The notes beneath the pieces were generated by a model that worked only from the letters and a program-made list of their open reading frames with translations, did not search any database and was not told the DNA's origin. The translations under genes and the position numbers were made by a program. 64,000 nucleotides of DNA from Owenia fusiformis (lineage: Eukaryota; Annelida; Polychaeta; Sabellida; Oweniidae). Where the stretch lies: contig CAIIXF020000007.1 in NCBI GenBank assembly GCA_903813345.2, positions 33,386,538 through 33,450,537 of the forward strand. Direction: 5' to 3'. Below are positions 55,838 to 64,000 of this stretch, piece by piece (the stretch's first letter is position 1; each line of letters begins with the position of its first letter).

Positions 55838-56920
55838 AATACAAGGGGCGATCCATATATTCTGATAAAAATGCTCTTATTTTGTGATTTTTTTCACATT
55901 ACCCTTTCATTTTTTCAGAACATGTAGATTATGTAATTACACATACGATGCTAAAATATCATAGCTATATCTAAAATTAATTTTGAAATAAGGTTGCCAT
56001 GGTTACTGTATTTAGGGTAGGCAGGTAAGTTAAATTATAACATATAAAATAGATAAAGTTAATTTAATCATTCCTTGGTACCTATTTTAAGCAGATCAAA
56101 AATGGATCTTCCAGTCAACGTTTCTTTGCCCTGTTCCATATAATACCCCTGTTGCCCTTGTTTGATAATTAACACAGTGGGATAGCTATCTTTTCATAAG
56201 TAACATCTCAATTTATTGTAGTGTTATCATCTGTCCACAAGCTCTTCTTGCAACCAAATTGTGGATGATCTTCAACAGTGACCATGCCTTCCTCTTTCTG
56301 CCTTACTCTTTCTCTTTCTGCCTATAGATTCTTTATGCAGATATAACAACTTGCCCATACACTTAACAAGTCCATGTATGTCTCTGATAGTGTCCTCTTT
56401 CTTGATAGAAAATAAAATCGAATGGGATTACCTAATGTATCCGTTAATGTCACACTCTGCATCAGTCACATAAACCTCATCTGACATTTGATTTTTGGTA
56501 TGTCTCGTGACATGTAATGTCAATTTGTCCATTCTGTCCTGCAAAGCTATTGTGAGTTGTTGTGATGTTATAGTGAGCACAAATAAACATTTGTTTAGCA
56601 ACAAACAACGAGAACAAGACCAAACTTTTTAAGAAAAAATGCATGATTTCAGCATGCTTTAAAGTAATAATTATAATCAAAATAACAAGATTATGATATT
56701 TTACGTATATGTTAAAATTTAATTGACCTGCCTACCTCAAATACAGGTTATCATGGCAACCTTATCTCATAAATAATTTAAGATATAATAGCTATAATAT
56801 TTTAGCATTGTATGTGTAAATACATAATCTAGATTTTCTGAAAAAATGAGAGGGATATGTCAAAAAATCACAGCATTTTTATCAGAATATATGGATTGCC
56901 TCTTGTACTTTAATGAATAA
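55838..56920. mobile_element. 1.1-kb element with ~210-bp inverted repeats
   Basis: The left arm 55838-56048 (TACAAGGGGCGATCCATATA, TTCTGATAAAAATGCT, GGTTGCCATGGTTACTGTAT) is mirrored at 56702-56918. About 650 bp lie between. No ORF of note. The long arms suggest a foldback-type DNA element. Confidence 0.7.
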
Positions 56921-57055
56921 AACTTATTTTGTGAGCTCATTATCCCTTTAAGGGAACCTTTCACTATACCTGTCATGCTATCTGACCTTAATTAGCCACC
57001 TGGTGGTGATACTGGTTACTACCTTCTCACATTTGGGTTATTAATGCAATGATCA
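56921..57055. repeat. Fragment of the exon-flanking dispersed repeat
   Basis: CCTGTCATGCTATCTGACCT and TAGCCACCTGGTGGTGATAC match 51690-51745 in the same orientation. Confidence 0.55.
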
Positions 57056-57063
57056 AGGGGTGT

Positions 57064-57740
57064 CTACAAAACTAAGACCTAAGACCTACAAAACTAAGAC
57101 CCCCCACGTAATAAAACTAAGACCCTGTTATAAAACTAAGACCCTGTTATAAAACTAAGATCCCCATGTTATAAAACTAAGACCCCCCACGTTATAAAAC
57201 TAAGACCCTGTTATAAAACTAAGACCCCCCACGTTATAAAACTAAGACCCTGTTATAAAACTAAGACCCCCCACATTATAAAACTAAGACCCTGTTATAA
57301 AACTAAGACCCCCACGTAATAAAACTAAGACCCTGTTATAAAACAAAGACCCCCCACGTTATAAAACTAAGACCCCCCACGTAATAAAACTAAGACCCTG
57401 TTATGAAGCTAAGACCCCCCACGTTATAAAACTAAGACCCTGTTATAAAACTAAGACCCCCATGTTATAAAACTAAGACCCTGTTATAAAACTAAGACCC
57501 CCCACGTAATAAAACTAAGACCCTGTTATAAAACCAAGACCCCCATGTAATAAAACTAAGACCCTGTTATAAAACTAAGACCCCCACGTTATAAAACTAA
57601 GACCCTGTTATAAAACTAAGACCCCCCACGTAATAAAACTAAGACCCTGTTATAAAACTAAGACCCCCCACGTTATAAAACTGAGACCCTGTTATAAAAC
57701 TAAGACCCCCCACATTATAAAACTAAGACCCTGTTATAAA
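57064..57740. repeat. 41-bp minisatellite (AAAACTAAGACCC)
   Basis: Two half-units alternate: ATAAAACTAAGACCCTGTT (19 bp) and ATAAAACTAAGACCCCCCAC followed by GTT or GTA (about 22 bp). About fifteen of the first type are present. Copies differ mainly in the C-run (4-6 C) and CGTT/CGTAA/CATT endings. It is a eukaryotic minisatellite, not a CRISPR array, because there are no unique spacers. Confidence 0.92.
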
Positions 57741-58458
57741 TTAATAATTAATAAATTAAAGTAATTTCTAATTATTCCTTATGTAGAAAAACTCTTAGGC
57801 CATTCAAAGTTTTTTGTATGATTTATGTTGCTTACCTTCTATGTTTTCAGACAAATAAAGAAAATGTTTCCATGTACTCTGTGCTTTTAATTAAATGTCA
57901 AATAGAACTTTAAAATTGTGTTCTTAGATCATATTGTAGAGAAATGAGTTCCCAGATTGATTAAAAATGATGTATTTAAGATTCAGTATGTTGTCTTCAT
58001 TAACAAGGTTATCTGAACTCTAGAGGTGTGTCACTTGATTTGTCAGTATGTGTTATAGTATTTTCACTACTGAATAGCATATTAAACCCTTAACATAATT
58101 AAAGATTTTGTAGTTTTTAATATAAGGCTCTTTATCAGAATGCCAACATATAATTAATTTTGAATGGCCTAATCTGTACATGCAGTTATGTAGTGTACAT
58201 GTATGCTCAGGTTGGCAGCCATATTGAAAACATAAACTAGTCAGGGTTATTTTTATCACAAAAGTTAGGTTTTAGTGGTGAGCCCACACACCCACAACAA
58301 TGATATTTGCAGAGAAACTTCTTTTCGATCACTTTATTATACAGTTTCAATATCTTTTTTTGTGGGTAAGTGGGCTCACTGTGAACTTTTCAATGAAAGG
58401 GGATGAGCACCCTGCTAAAACTTGATAACAAAATGAACAAAAATGACAATTTTTTCAG
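57741..58458. other. Gene-free stretch with a GTGAGCCCAC inverted pair
   Basis: GGTGAGCCCAC at about 58277 is mirrored as GTGGGCTCACTG at about 58369, enclosing about 80 bp. A pyrimidine tract ending TTTTTTCAG at about 58456 directly precedes the SGNH-like reading. No gene. Confidence 0.4.
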
Positions 58459-58716
58459 ATTTGAAAAGATAAACATGCCAATATATATGCCTGCAGTGTT
58501 CTACCCCGATATGATCATGTCAGCAATGATGACATCACAGCCCTAAATGATGCTATACAAAATATGTGCAATCTAGTAGACAAGTTGTCATATATTGACA
58601 CATACACAAGTTTTATAAAGTCCTCCCCTGGAATATATGTACAAGAACATGGCTCCCACCCCACCAAATCGGGATGGATAAAACTAGCCATGCCAGCCCA
58701 GCAACAGGGAATTTGA
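58459..58716 (+). pseudogene. SGNH-hydrolase-like fragment of a retroelement ORF
   Basis: The frame reads ANIYACSVLPRYDH, LNDAIQNMCN, YIDTYTSFI, then SHPTKSGWIKLA before a stop at 58714-58716. The pattern (SVLPR-D, LN..I...C, YID...F, HPT..G...LA) is the C-terminal half of the SGNH esterase domain found in some CR1 and Ngaro ORFs; HPTKSG holds the catalytic His. The N-terminal half with the Ser block is absent. A frame change near 58690-58710 would join it to the next ORF. Confidence 0.6.
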
Positions 58717-59263
58717 TGACCGCAGAGTGAACTCGACAAGACCTAGGCCACAGCGGCCTCAACGCCAACAGCCCAAGCATGAATTTCCAAACAATGCCAA
58801 TCCCCAAGTCATGCAAGACTCCATGACAGCAACCCAAAGTGCCATTATAAATGGGGAGCAATCTCAGCCCAAACACCAACAGGATAAATCTGATAAATCA
58901 CAGGATACATCACAGCCATCTAATTATGTGAATGGGGATTATACTAATCAACGGCCATTAGTGCAACAAAATGGTGCCAGTGAAATGCAGAATGTACCCA
59001 ATATGAATATCCCCTATATCAATAACTGGCAACAACCCACTCAGCATTACTATGTACAAAACCCATTTTGCAAAATATGCAACATGTACCTATGGCAGCC
59101 AATACCCAACTACCCCAACTATATCCTACTCAAGGAGCACAAGAAACCCCAGTATAGGGAGTACATAATTACCCAGTTCAGAGAGTACAAGGGTACTTGG
59201 CTCAGGAGCCACACATCTGGAAACCCAACATTCAAGTCACAACTAGTTAGTATATGTATATAA
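58717..59263 (+). pseudogene. Q/N-rich retroelement ORF following the SGNH fragment
   Basis: The frame is open upstream of 58717 into the SGNH region (CQPSNREFDD), then RPRPQRPQRQQPKHEF and a long Q/N/S/T-rich stretch; it ends in a short C/W/Y/K-rich tail (KICNMYLWQPIPNYPNY). There is no ATG at the apparent start (GTG at 58727), consistent with continuation from the preceding frame. It looks like the disordered C-terminal half of a Gag/ORF1-type protein. No homologue was recognised. Confidence 0.5.
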
Positions 59264-59691
59264 AATACAAAAGTTACAGATATAGGTACTACGGTATATA
59301 TTGCTACTGATTTATCTATGCACTAAGTACATGTACTTTGATTGAACAATTTTTAGAAACAAATGCATGTACTATATATTACCTCTGATTTCTCAATGTG
59401 CTTTATAGTGTTATAGTACATATACTTTGTAGTGCACAAAACAGTTAATTCAGCTCACCCTAATAGGGAAATTCGAACCATCAATGGCTGTATTTTCTTA
59501 TTAGAAGCTGGTTATCAACCTATTTGTAATGATAACATATAATTCTTAATAGTCCCATGTCTATATGTAAATATGTATGTTTGTAAGATCTTCTGCAGAA
59601 GATATCTCTCCTGTTAACATTTTGTACATTGTACTTCTAGTAGGCCTATTACTCCATCTTGCCATCAATTTGAAATCTATTAGAAACACAA
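59264..59691. other. 430-bp spacer between the Q-rich and EEP ORFs
   Basis: AT-rich, no open frame. AGTACATGTACTTTGAT-like words repeat near 59323 and 59417. Confidence 0.35.
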
Positions 59692-60593
59692 TTGACAATA
59701 ACAAATAAGAGTCTTAAATTCCCAAAAGTTCATTGCAAAGCATCTTTAAAGATAGCAGGATGGAATATACAAGGTCTTAGTAGAACAAAAATGGAAGATC
59801 CTAGTTTTTATAGCATGATTAAACATCATGATATTGTATTTCTGTGTGAAACATGGTTTTCAAAAGCCATCATAATTTCAAAGACTTCTCTTGCTATAAT
59901 ATAATACGGGAAAAAGCTAAATCGGCTGAACAAAACTCTGGTGGGATTTCAGTACTGATTAAAGACAACATTAAATCAGGCATATCTATTGTAGAAAAAA
60001 CTGAAGAATGTGTTTGGTTAAAAATTAAGAAATCTAACTTTAATCTCATGAATGACATATTTATATGTGGTGTATATTTTCCTCCACAAAACTCTACATA
60101 TATGATGGATAACAATGCATTTAATCTCTTAGAGAACAGTATAAGAAAATACTCTGGACAAATTATTATAATGGGTGACTTCAATGCACGGACTTCAAAT
60201 CTAAATGATTTTATCGTAGATGACTGTAATAACCACTTACCTATAAATAATGTTCAATATAATGTTGACCTGCCAATAAATCAAAGATTAAATAGAGATA
60301 CAAAATTGAACTCGTATGGTAAATCCTTAATTCAGCTATGTCATACATGCCAAATAAGAATCTTAAATGGTAGAACACTGGGTGATTACTTGGGTCAATA
60401 CACATGCTTTAAAGAAAATGGGTGTAGTACAGTAGATTACTGTTTAGCCAGTGAACTCCTATTACAAAATATATCAATCTTCAAAGTATACCCACCTAAC
60501 CATTTATCTGATCATGCAATGATCAGTACAAGCTTTGAACTCCCAGAAAAAGTCTTAATTCAAACAAAAATCAATGATTATTTATATGTGTAA
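59692..60593 (+). pseudogene. Stand-alone EEP (AP-endonuclease-like) ORF, one frameshift
   Basis: Two overlapping frames (59692-59904, 59853-60593) together form one EEP domain. Active-site blocks are in order: IAGWNIQG (Asn), VFLCETWFS (Glu), GGISVLIKDN, IIIMGDFNART (Asp, Asn), TVDYCLAS and HLSDHAMIS (Asp-His). The frame change lies near 59855-59890. The stop follows some 25 residues after the last block and no reverse transcriptase is fused, unlike in LINE ORF2. EEP enzymes nick DNA to prime LINE insertion. It is followed 182 bp later by the gag of a DIRS/Ngaro-type element on the same strand. It may be an added gene of that element or the stub of an interrupted LINE. Confidence 0.85.
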
Positions 60594-60775
60594 ATGGTTT
60601 TTAATGGGAGGAATGACTGTAATGCCATCTATGTTTTTAAATTCTGATCAATTTCTGTTGAATCATTGCCAGTTGAACAAAGTTTTTGAAAGGTGAACAC
60701 ATATAAGTGAATCGAGCTAAGAACTGATCTAGTATTTTAAAGATTTAGGACATATTATAGTTACAACCATAAACA

Positions 60776-62011
60776 ATGAGTGATTCTGATGAACAATCTC
60801 AGGATGAAGGTGGTACAGTCATGAGATTTTGCACAAATTGCAAAAATCCAGTAAAAGGACATATTGGACCATGTGGTAAAAAATGTACCAATTCTATGGA
60901 TAATAATACAGATGAAGATTCTCAGAAACTAGGTAGTTGTTCAACTGGTCAGACAACCATAGAAAATAAAGGAATAATATTGGCAATACAAGAACTGGGA
61001 CGCCAGGTACCATGTGTAAACCAAATCATTACACAAGTAAAACAGGATAATGATACACTTACATCTACATACAAGGATTTATATATAACTGTACAAGAAC
61101 TGAAAACACAGCAGGCTAATATAGGACAAAGGTCACATATAAAACCAATGGAGCATCATCTACCTGGGCAGTCTAACACTGGGCAACCTACTCACAGTAC
61201 AAGTCAACAGCAGCTTTCCACTCAAGCGCAACAATCCTCAGATACAATGCTATTGAATACTGGAGCTCAGTTCAATAGCAGCCCAGTTGGAGTTTCAAAC
61301 AAGATCAGAAAAGCCATAGAAACAGGTGAATATGTGAACCTTGTTGACCTGTTACCCAGCAACCTGTATAATCAGAATATAAACAAAAACACTGACCAGA
61401 TTATAGTGAATGAAAGTGGAGAAATCAAAGTGGAGAAAGACAAGAAACAAAATACTATTGAAAACATAATGCAATGGATGCAAGCATGGAATATATACGA
61501 AATGGTAGTCATGGGAAAATACCCTTCAAAGTACATTGAGTTAAGTGCGTATAGGGCACATATACAGGAGTGTGATAGGAAATATACATGGACTGCGGTT
61601 TCTCTCTATGACAACAAATTCAGAATGAAACTAGGGGACATGAAATCATATGCATTTAGCAGCATTGATACATTTCTATATACAACAACACTAGATGCAG
61701 CTGCCACAAAAACATCAGGACGTTGTTTCCGCTGTGGCCGAAATGACCACCAGGTAGCAGCCTGTACTTTTCAAGCGACCAACACGATGGAAAAGACTGA
61801 GAATGAAAAAACGACTAAAGCAACGCAGGCTCGAAACATTGATGCAGAAACATGCTGGAAATATCAATTCTCAGAATGTAAATTTGGCGACAAATGCAGG
61901 AGAAAACACATTTGCAAGCAATGTGGATCAACATCCCCCTTTATCACTTGCGAATGCAATCCCCGTCGATCCAAAAAATCCGCCACTGATTCACCAGCTA
62001 AGGCCACTTAA
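60776..62011 (+). CDS. Gag of a DIRS/Ngaro-type retroelement
   Basis: An intact 411-residue ORF with ATG. Residues 19-37 have C-x2-C with PVKGHIGPCGKKC; 70-115 is a likely coiled coil; 120-170 is Q/S/T-rich; 172-300 matches the conserved Gag core (SNKIRKAIETGEYVNLVDLL, then WMQAWNIYEMVV). A CCHC knuckle is at 317-330 (CFRCGRNDHQVAAC) and a CCCH finger at 360-378 (C-x7-C-x5-C-x3-H). It packages element RNA. The last 209 nt overlap the RT frame, so RT is probably reached by frameshift or re-initiation. No break was seen. Confidence 0.85.
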   Translation: MSDSDEQSQDEGGTVMRFCTNCKNPVKGHIGPCGKKCTNSMDNNTDEDSQKLGSCSTGQTTIENKGIILAIQELGRQVPCVNQIITQVKQDNDTLTSTYKDLYITVQELKTQQANIGQRSHIKPMEHHLPGQSNTGQPTHSTSQQQLSTQAQQSSDTMLLNTGAQFNSSPVGVSNKIRKAIETGEYVNLVDLLPSNLYNQNINKNTDQIIVNESGEIKVEKDKKQNTIENIMQWMQAWNIYEMVVMGKYPSKYIELSAYRAHIQECDRKYTWTAVSLYDNKFRMKLGDMKSYAFSSIDTFLYTTTLDAAATKTSGRCFRCGRNDHQVAACTFQATNTMEKTENEKTTKATQARNIDAETCWKYQFSECKFGDKCRRKHICKQCGSTSPFITCECNPRRSKKSATDSPAKAT

Positions 62012-63587
62012 CGTTGACGCCCTCAAAGAGGGACTTAAATCGCACCCCAATCAAGATCTTGTTAAAAAATTAGTCTATGACGCAGAACATGGAGTACGAA
62101 TAGGATATAATGGACCACGTTCTTCTAGAATACATCAGAATTGGAGATCAACAAAAATACACCAAACTGCAGTAGAAAAAAGTATCATAAAAGATCTTCT
62201 CAAAGGAAGAAAAGCTGGACCATTTTTATCAAAGCCATTTGAAAACTTTGAGGGGTCACCCATGGGCGCATTCTTAAAAAGGCGCTCGTCGAAATGTCGT
62301 GTTATTCATGATCTATCATGGCCCCCAGGAGGGTCGATCAATGACTTTATCTCAAAGGAGGAATATACGTGTCAATACATGGATATATGGGATGCGATTT
62401 CACATGTAAAATCTTGTGGCAGCAGATGCTTGATGGCAAAAGCTGACCTAGAAGATGCGTTTAAGCATATAATTGTACATAGAGATGATTGGGAACTGTT
62501 GGGTAGCACTTATGAAATAAGAAATGATGATGGGAATTATGTCACAGTGTATATGGTAGACCAAGTACTGCCATTTGGCTTAAGGAGTTCTCCAAAAATA
62601 TTCTGTCAATATGCTGATGCCTTGGAGCACATTATGTTACAAAATGGTGTTACAGTTAGCGAGCACTACATGGATGATTACTTTACTTGTGGTCCCGCAG
62701 ACACAAATGAGTGTCAGAATAACTTGGATATAATGATGGACACATGTAATAAGATACATTTCACTGTGAATCCGAGCAAAGTGACAATACCTAGCACCAC
62801 TCTAGAATTTTTAGGAATGATAATTGATTCAGTGAAAATGGAAATCAGAATTTCTGATGAAAGACTAGCTGATATTCTATCATTGTTGAAGGAATGGCGT
62901 TATGCATCAAAAAGGACAAAGCGTGATATGCTCTCATTGATAGGAAAGTTAACCTTTGTATGTCGTGTGGTTCTAAGTGGAAAAACATTCCTGCGTAGGA
63001 TGATTGACACCTCAACAAAAGCAAAATTTCTCCATCATAAAATCAAGATCACAGCAATGTTTAGATCAGACATTGAATGGTGGATATCATATTTACCAAC
63101 TTGGAATGGCATAACATTGTTCTATGAGGATGACTGGTCTTCTAACATAGATATGAAGCTGTACACAGATGCTTCAAAACATCATTACGGAGCGTACTTC
63201 AACGGACGATGGCTAAATGGATCATTTAGCATATCCGAATCTGATCAGCATATCACATGGAAGGAACTTTATGCACTGGTAGTTGCTATAGCTACCTGGG
63301 GACAATTTTTAACCACAAAGAAAGTGCTGATGCATTATGACAATTTAGCAGTGGTTCATATTGTGAACAATGGTACAAGTAAAAATAAACACGTCATGGC
63401 ACTAGTGAGAGCACTTTTCTTTGTTTGTGCCAGAAATCAGATAGACTGTCGAGCTGTTCATATAGAGGGCTCTAGGAATTCTATATCAGATGCCCTCAGT
63501 AGAAATAAAATGTCTGAATTTTACAATCTAACAAAGAACATTTCATTGGAAAAGTTTGAACCAGTCAGTGTGTTTCCTATGTATTGA
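61803..63587 (+). CDS. Reverse transcriptase-RNase H, DIRS/Ngaro type
   Basis: An open frame of 594 codons; family-like sequence starts near residue 66 (LRPLNVDALKEGL, about nt 61998), so the annotated ATG is uncertain. RT motif A is KADLEDAF (213-220), then VDQVLPFGLRSSPK, the YMDD box at 289-292 and LEFLGMIID. RNase H carries D456 (YTDAS), E488 (KELY), D513 (HYDN) and D563 (SDALSR). All key residues are present. The layout and motifs fit the Ngaro/DIRS group, in which a tyrosine recombinase normally follows; here only 413 bp of non-coding sequence remain in the window. Intact. Confidence 0.92.
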   Translation: MKKRLKQRRLETLMQKHAGNINSQNVNLATNAGENTFASNVDQHPPLSLANAIPVDPKNPPLIHQLRPLNVDALKEGLKSHPNQDLVKKLVYDAEHGVRIGYNGPRSSRIHQNWRSTKIHQTAVEKSIIKDLLKGRKAGPFLSKPFENFEGSPMGAFLKRRSSKCRVIHDLSWPPGGSINDFISKEEYTCQYMDIWDAISHVKSCGSRCLMAKADLEDAFKHIIVHRDDWELLGSTYEIRNDDGNYVTVYMVDQVLPFGLRSSPKIFCQYADALEHIMLQNGVTVSEHYMDDYFTCGPADTNECQNNLDIMMDTCNKIHFTVNPSKVTIPSTTLEFLGMIIDSVKMEIRISDERLADILSLLKEWRYASKRTKRDMLSLIGKLTFVCRVVLSGKTFLRRMIDTSTKAKFLHHKIKITAMFRSDIEWWISYLPTWNGITLFYEDDWSSNIDMKLYTDASKHHYGAYFNGRWLNGSFSISESDQHITWKELYALVVAIATWGQFLTTKKVLMHYDNLAVVHIVNNGTSKNKHVMALVRALFFVCARNQIDCRAVHIEGSRNSISDALSRNKMSEFYNLTKNISLEKFEPVSVFPMY

Positions 63588-63898
63588 CGATGATGTTATA
63601 TGATGATATGATGCTATATAATTATTACAATTATATTGCCATTGACTTCTATATTTGTGCTTTGAGATTTTAAACCTAAATCAAACAAAACAAAACAAAC
63701 AAGTTGTTATTATTTAACAGTTATTGCATTAATTAATATTTTAACTTTCTTTGATGTTACCTACATATTTTGAGTTATTGGTTGGGCCGTTTTTTGGGCG
63801 GTTTTATCACAATTTATAATAATGTTATGTGAATAAAAATAAAAAATTCCGCTCATGTTTAAGCCCAACCAATAGTGTTTGTTAATGTGTATAGTATT
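63588..63898. other. 3' non-coding region of the DIRS/Ngaro-type element
   Basis: ATGATGTTATATGATGATAT repeats just after the stop. GGTTGGGC at about 63780 is mirrored as GCCCAACC at about 63863, a stem with an 80-bp loop holding AATAAAAATAAA. No recombinase reading in any frame. Confidence 0.5.
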
Positions 63899-64000
63899 CA
63901 GGCCCGTAAGACACTTTTCTCCAAGGGGGGTGCGGTTTTTACTAAAGAGAATATAAAATTGTCAATTTTTTTGCCGCGTAAACCAAATCGCATAAGTCAG
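63899..64000 (+). repeat. Start of the GGCCCGTAAGACACTTTTCT repeat, second copy
   Basis: It matches 24612-24716 in the same orientation (CAGGCCCGTAAGACACTTTT, AAGGGGGGTGCGGTTTTTAC, GCCGCGTAAA). It is the opening unit of the G-rich array family; the copy continues beyond the window. Confidence 0.8.

Noticed and set aside
56240-56345. Possible minus-strand exon reading AERERVRQKEEGMVTVEDHP
   Set aside because: An acceptor-like TATAG precedes it but no donor follows in a fitting phase, and it does not resemble the expected upstream TPR part of NPHP3.
57064-57740. CRISPR-like appearance of regular repeats
   Set aside because: No unique spacers; repeats are contiguous, and the context is a metazoan genome.
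1-64000. tRNA, rRNA or other structured RNA genes
   Set aside because: No convincing cloverleaf with A and B boxes or rRNA core was recognised by eye; a covariance-model search would be needed to exclude them.

Overview
The window is a piece of a metazoan nuclear genome, most likely a marine invertebrate. It is AT-rich and intron-rich, with a dense mix of nested transposons, short palindromic elements, satellites and G/C homopolymer runs, and no bacterial-style gene packing. The species cannot be fixed from sequence alone; the frequent ACATGTA words and the retroelement types fit molluscs, echinoderms or hemichordates.

The one clear host gene is on the minus strand. Four TPR-coding exons (52346-52493, 51849-51924, 42481-42617, 13922-14093) join in perfect phase and match the C-terminal TPR region of nephrocystin-3 (NPHP3), a ciliary inversin-compartment protein. 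Their introns are about 0.42, 9.2 and 28.4 kb; the next intron exceeds 13.9 kb and the preceding one runs past 64000. Almost everything else is intron content built from mobile DNA.

Layout. 1-13900 (downstream intron): dispersed repeats; a 120-bp satellite with a duplicated 436-bp higher-order unit; a tyrosine-recombinase element with a zinc-knuckle ORF and 98-bp direct repeats; a palindrome-rich 0.7-kb element; a 190-bp satellite with exact periodicity. 14100-42480 (28-kb intron): foldback elements, one with a 9-bp target duplication; CATG-palindromic DNA; an intact DD41D mariner-type transposon with ~200-bp inverted repeats; and a three-level nest in which a 5'-truncated LINE (23115-38983) is split by a 14,057-bp CACTA-like element (23891-37947) that itself carries a tandem array interrupted by a second LINE (25245-30319) with an intact 1230-residue ORF2. 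42620-51848: decayed L1/Tx1-like LINE end, a tandem array split by a 2.4-kb element, and an 828-bp hAT-type MITE with a perfect 8-bp target duplication. 52500-64000: LINE remnant, tandem repeats, a 1.1-kb long-inverted-repeat element, a 41-bp minisatellite, then a plus-strand retroelement.

That last element (about 58459-63590) is the most unusual object here. In order it shows an SGNH-esterase remnant with a Q/N-rich ORF, a separate AP-endonuclease-like (EEP) ORF, a gag with CCHC and CCCH zinc motifs, and a DIRS/Ngaro-type reverse transcriptase-RNase H. No tyrosine recombinase is visible downstream within the window. Whether the endonuclease belongs to the element or is a chance neighbour is the key open question.
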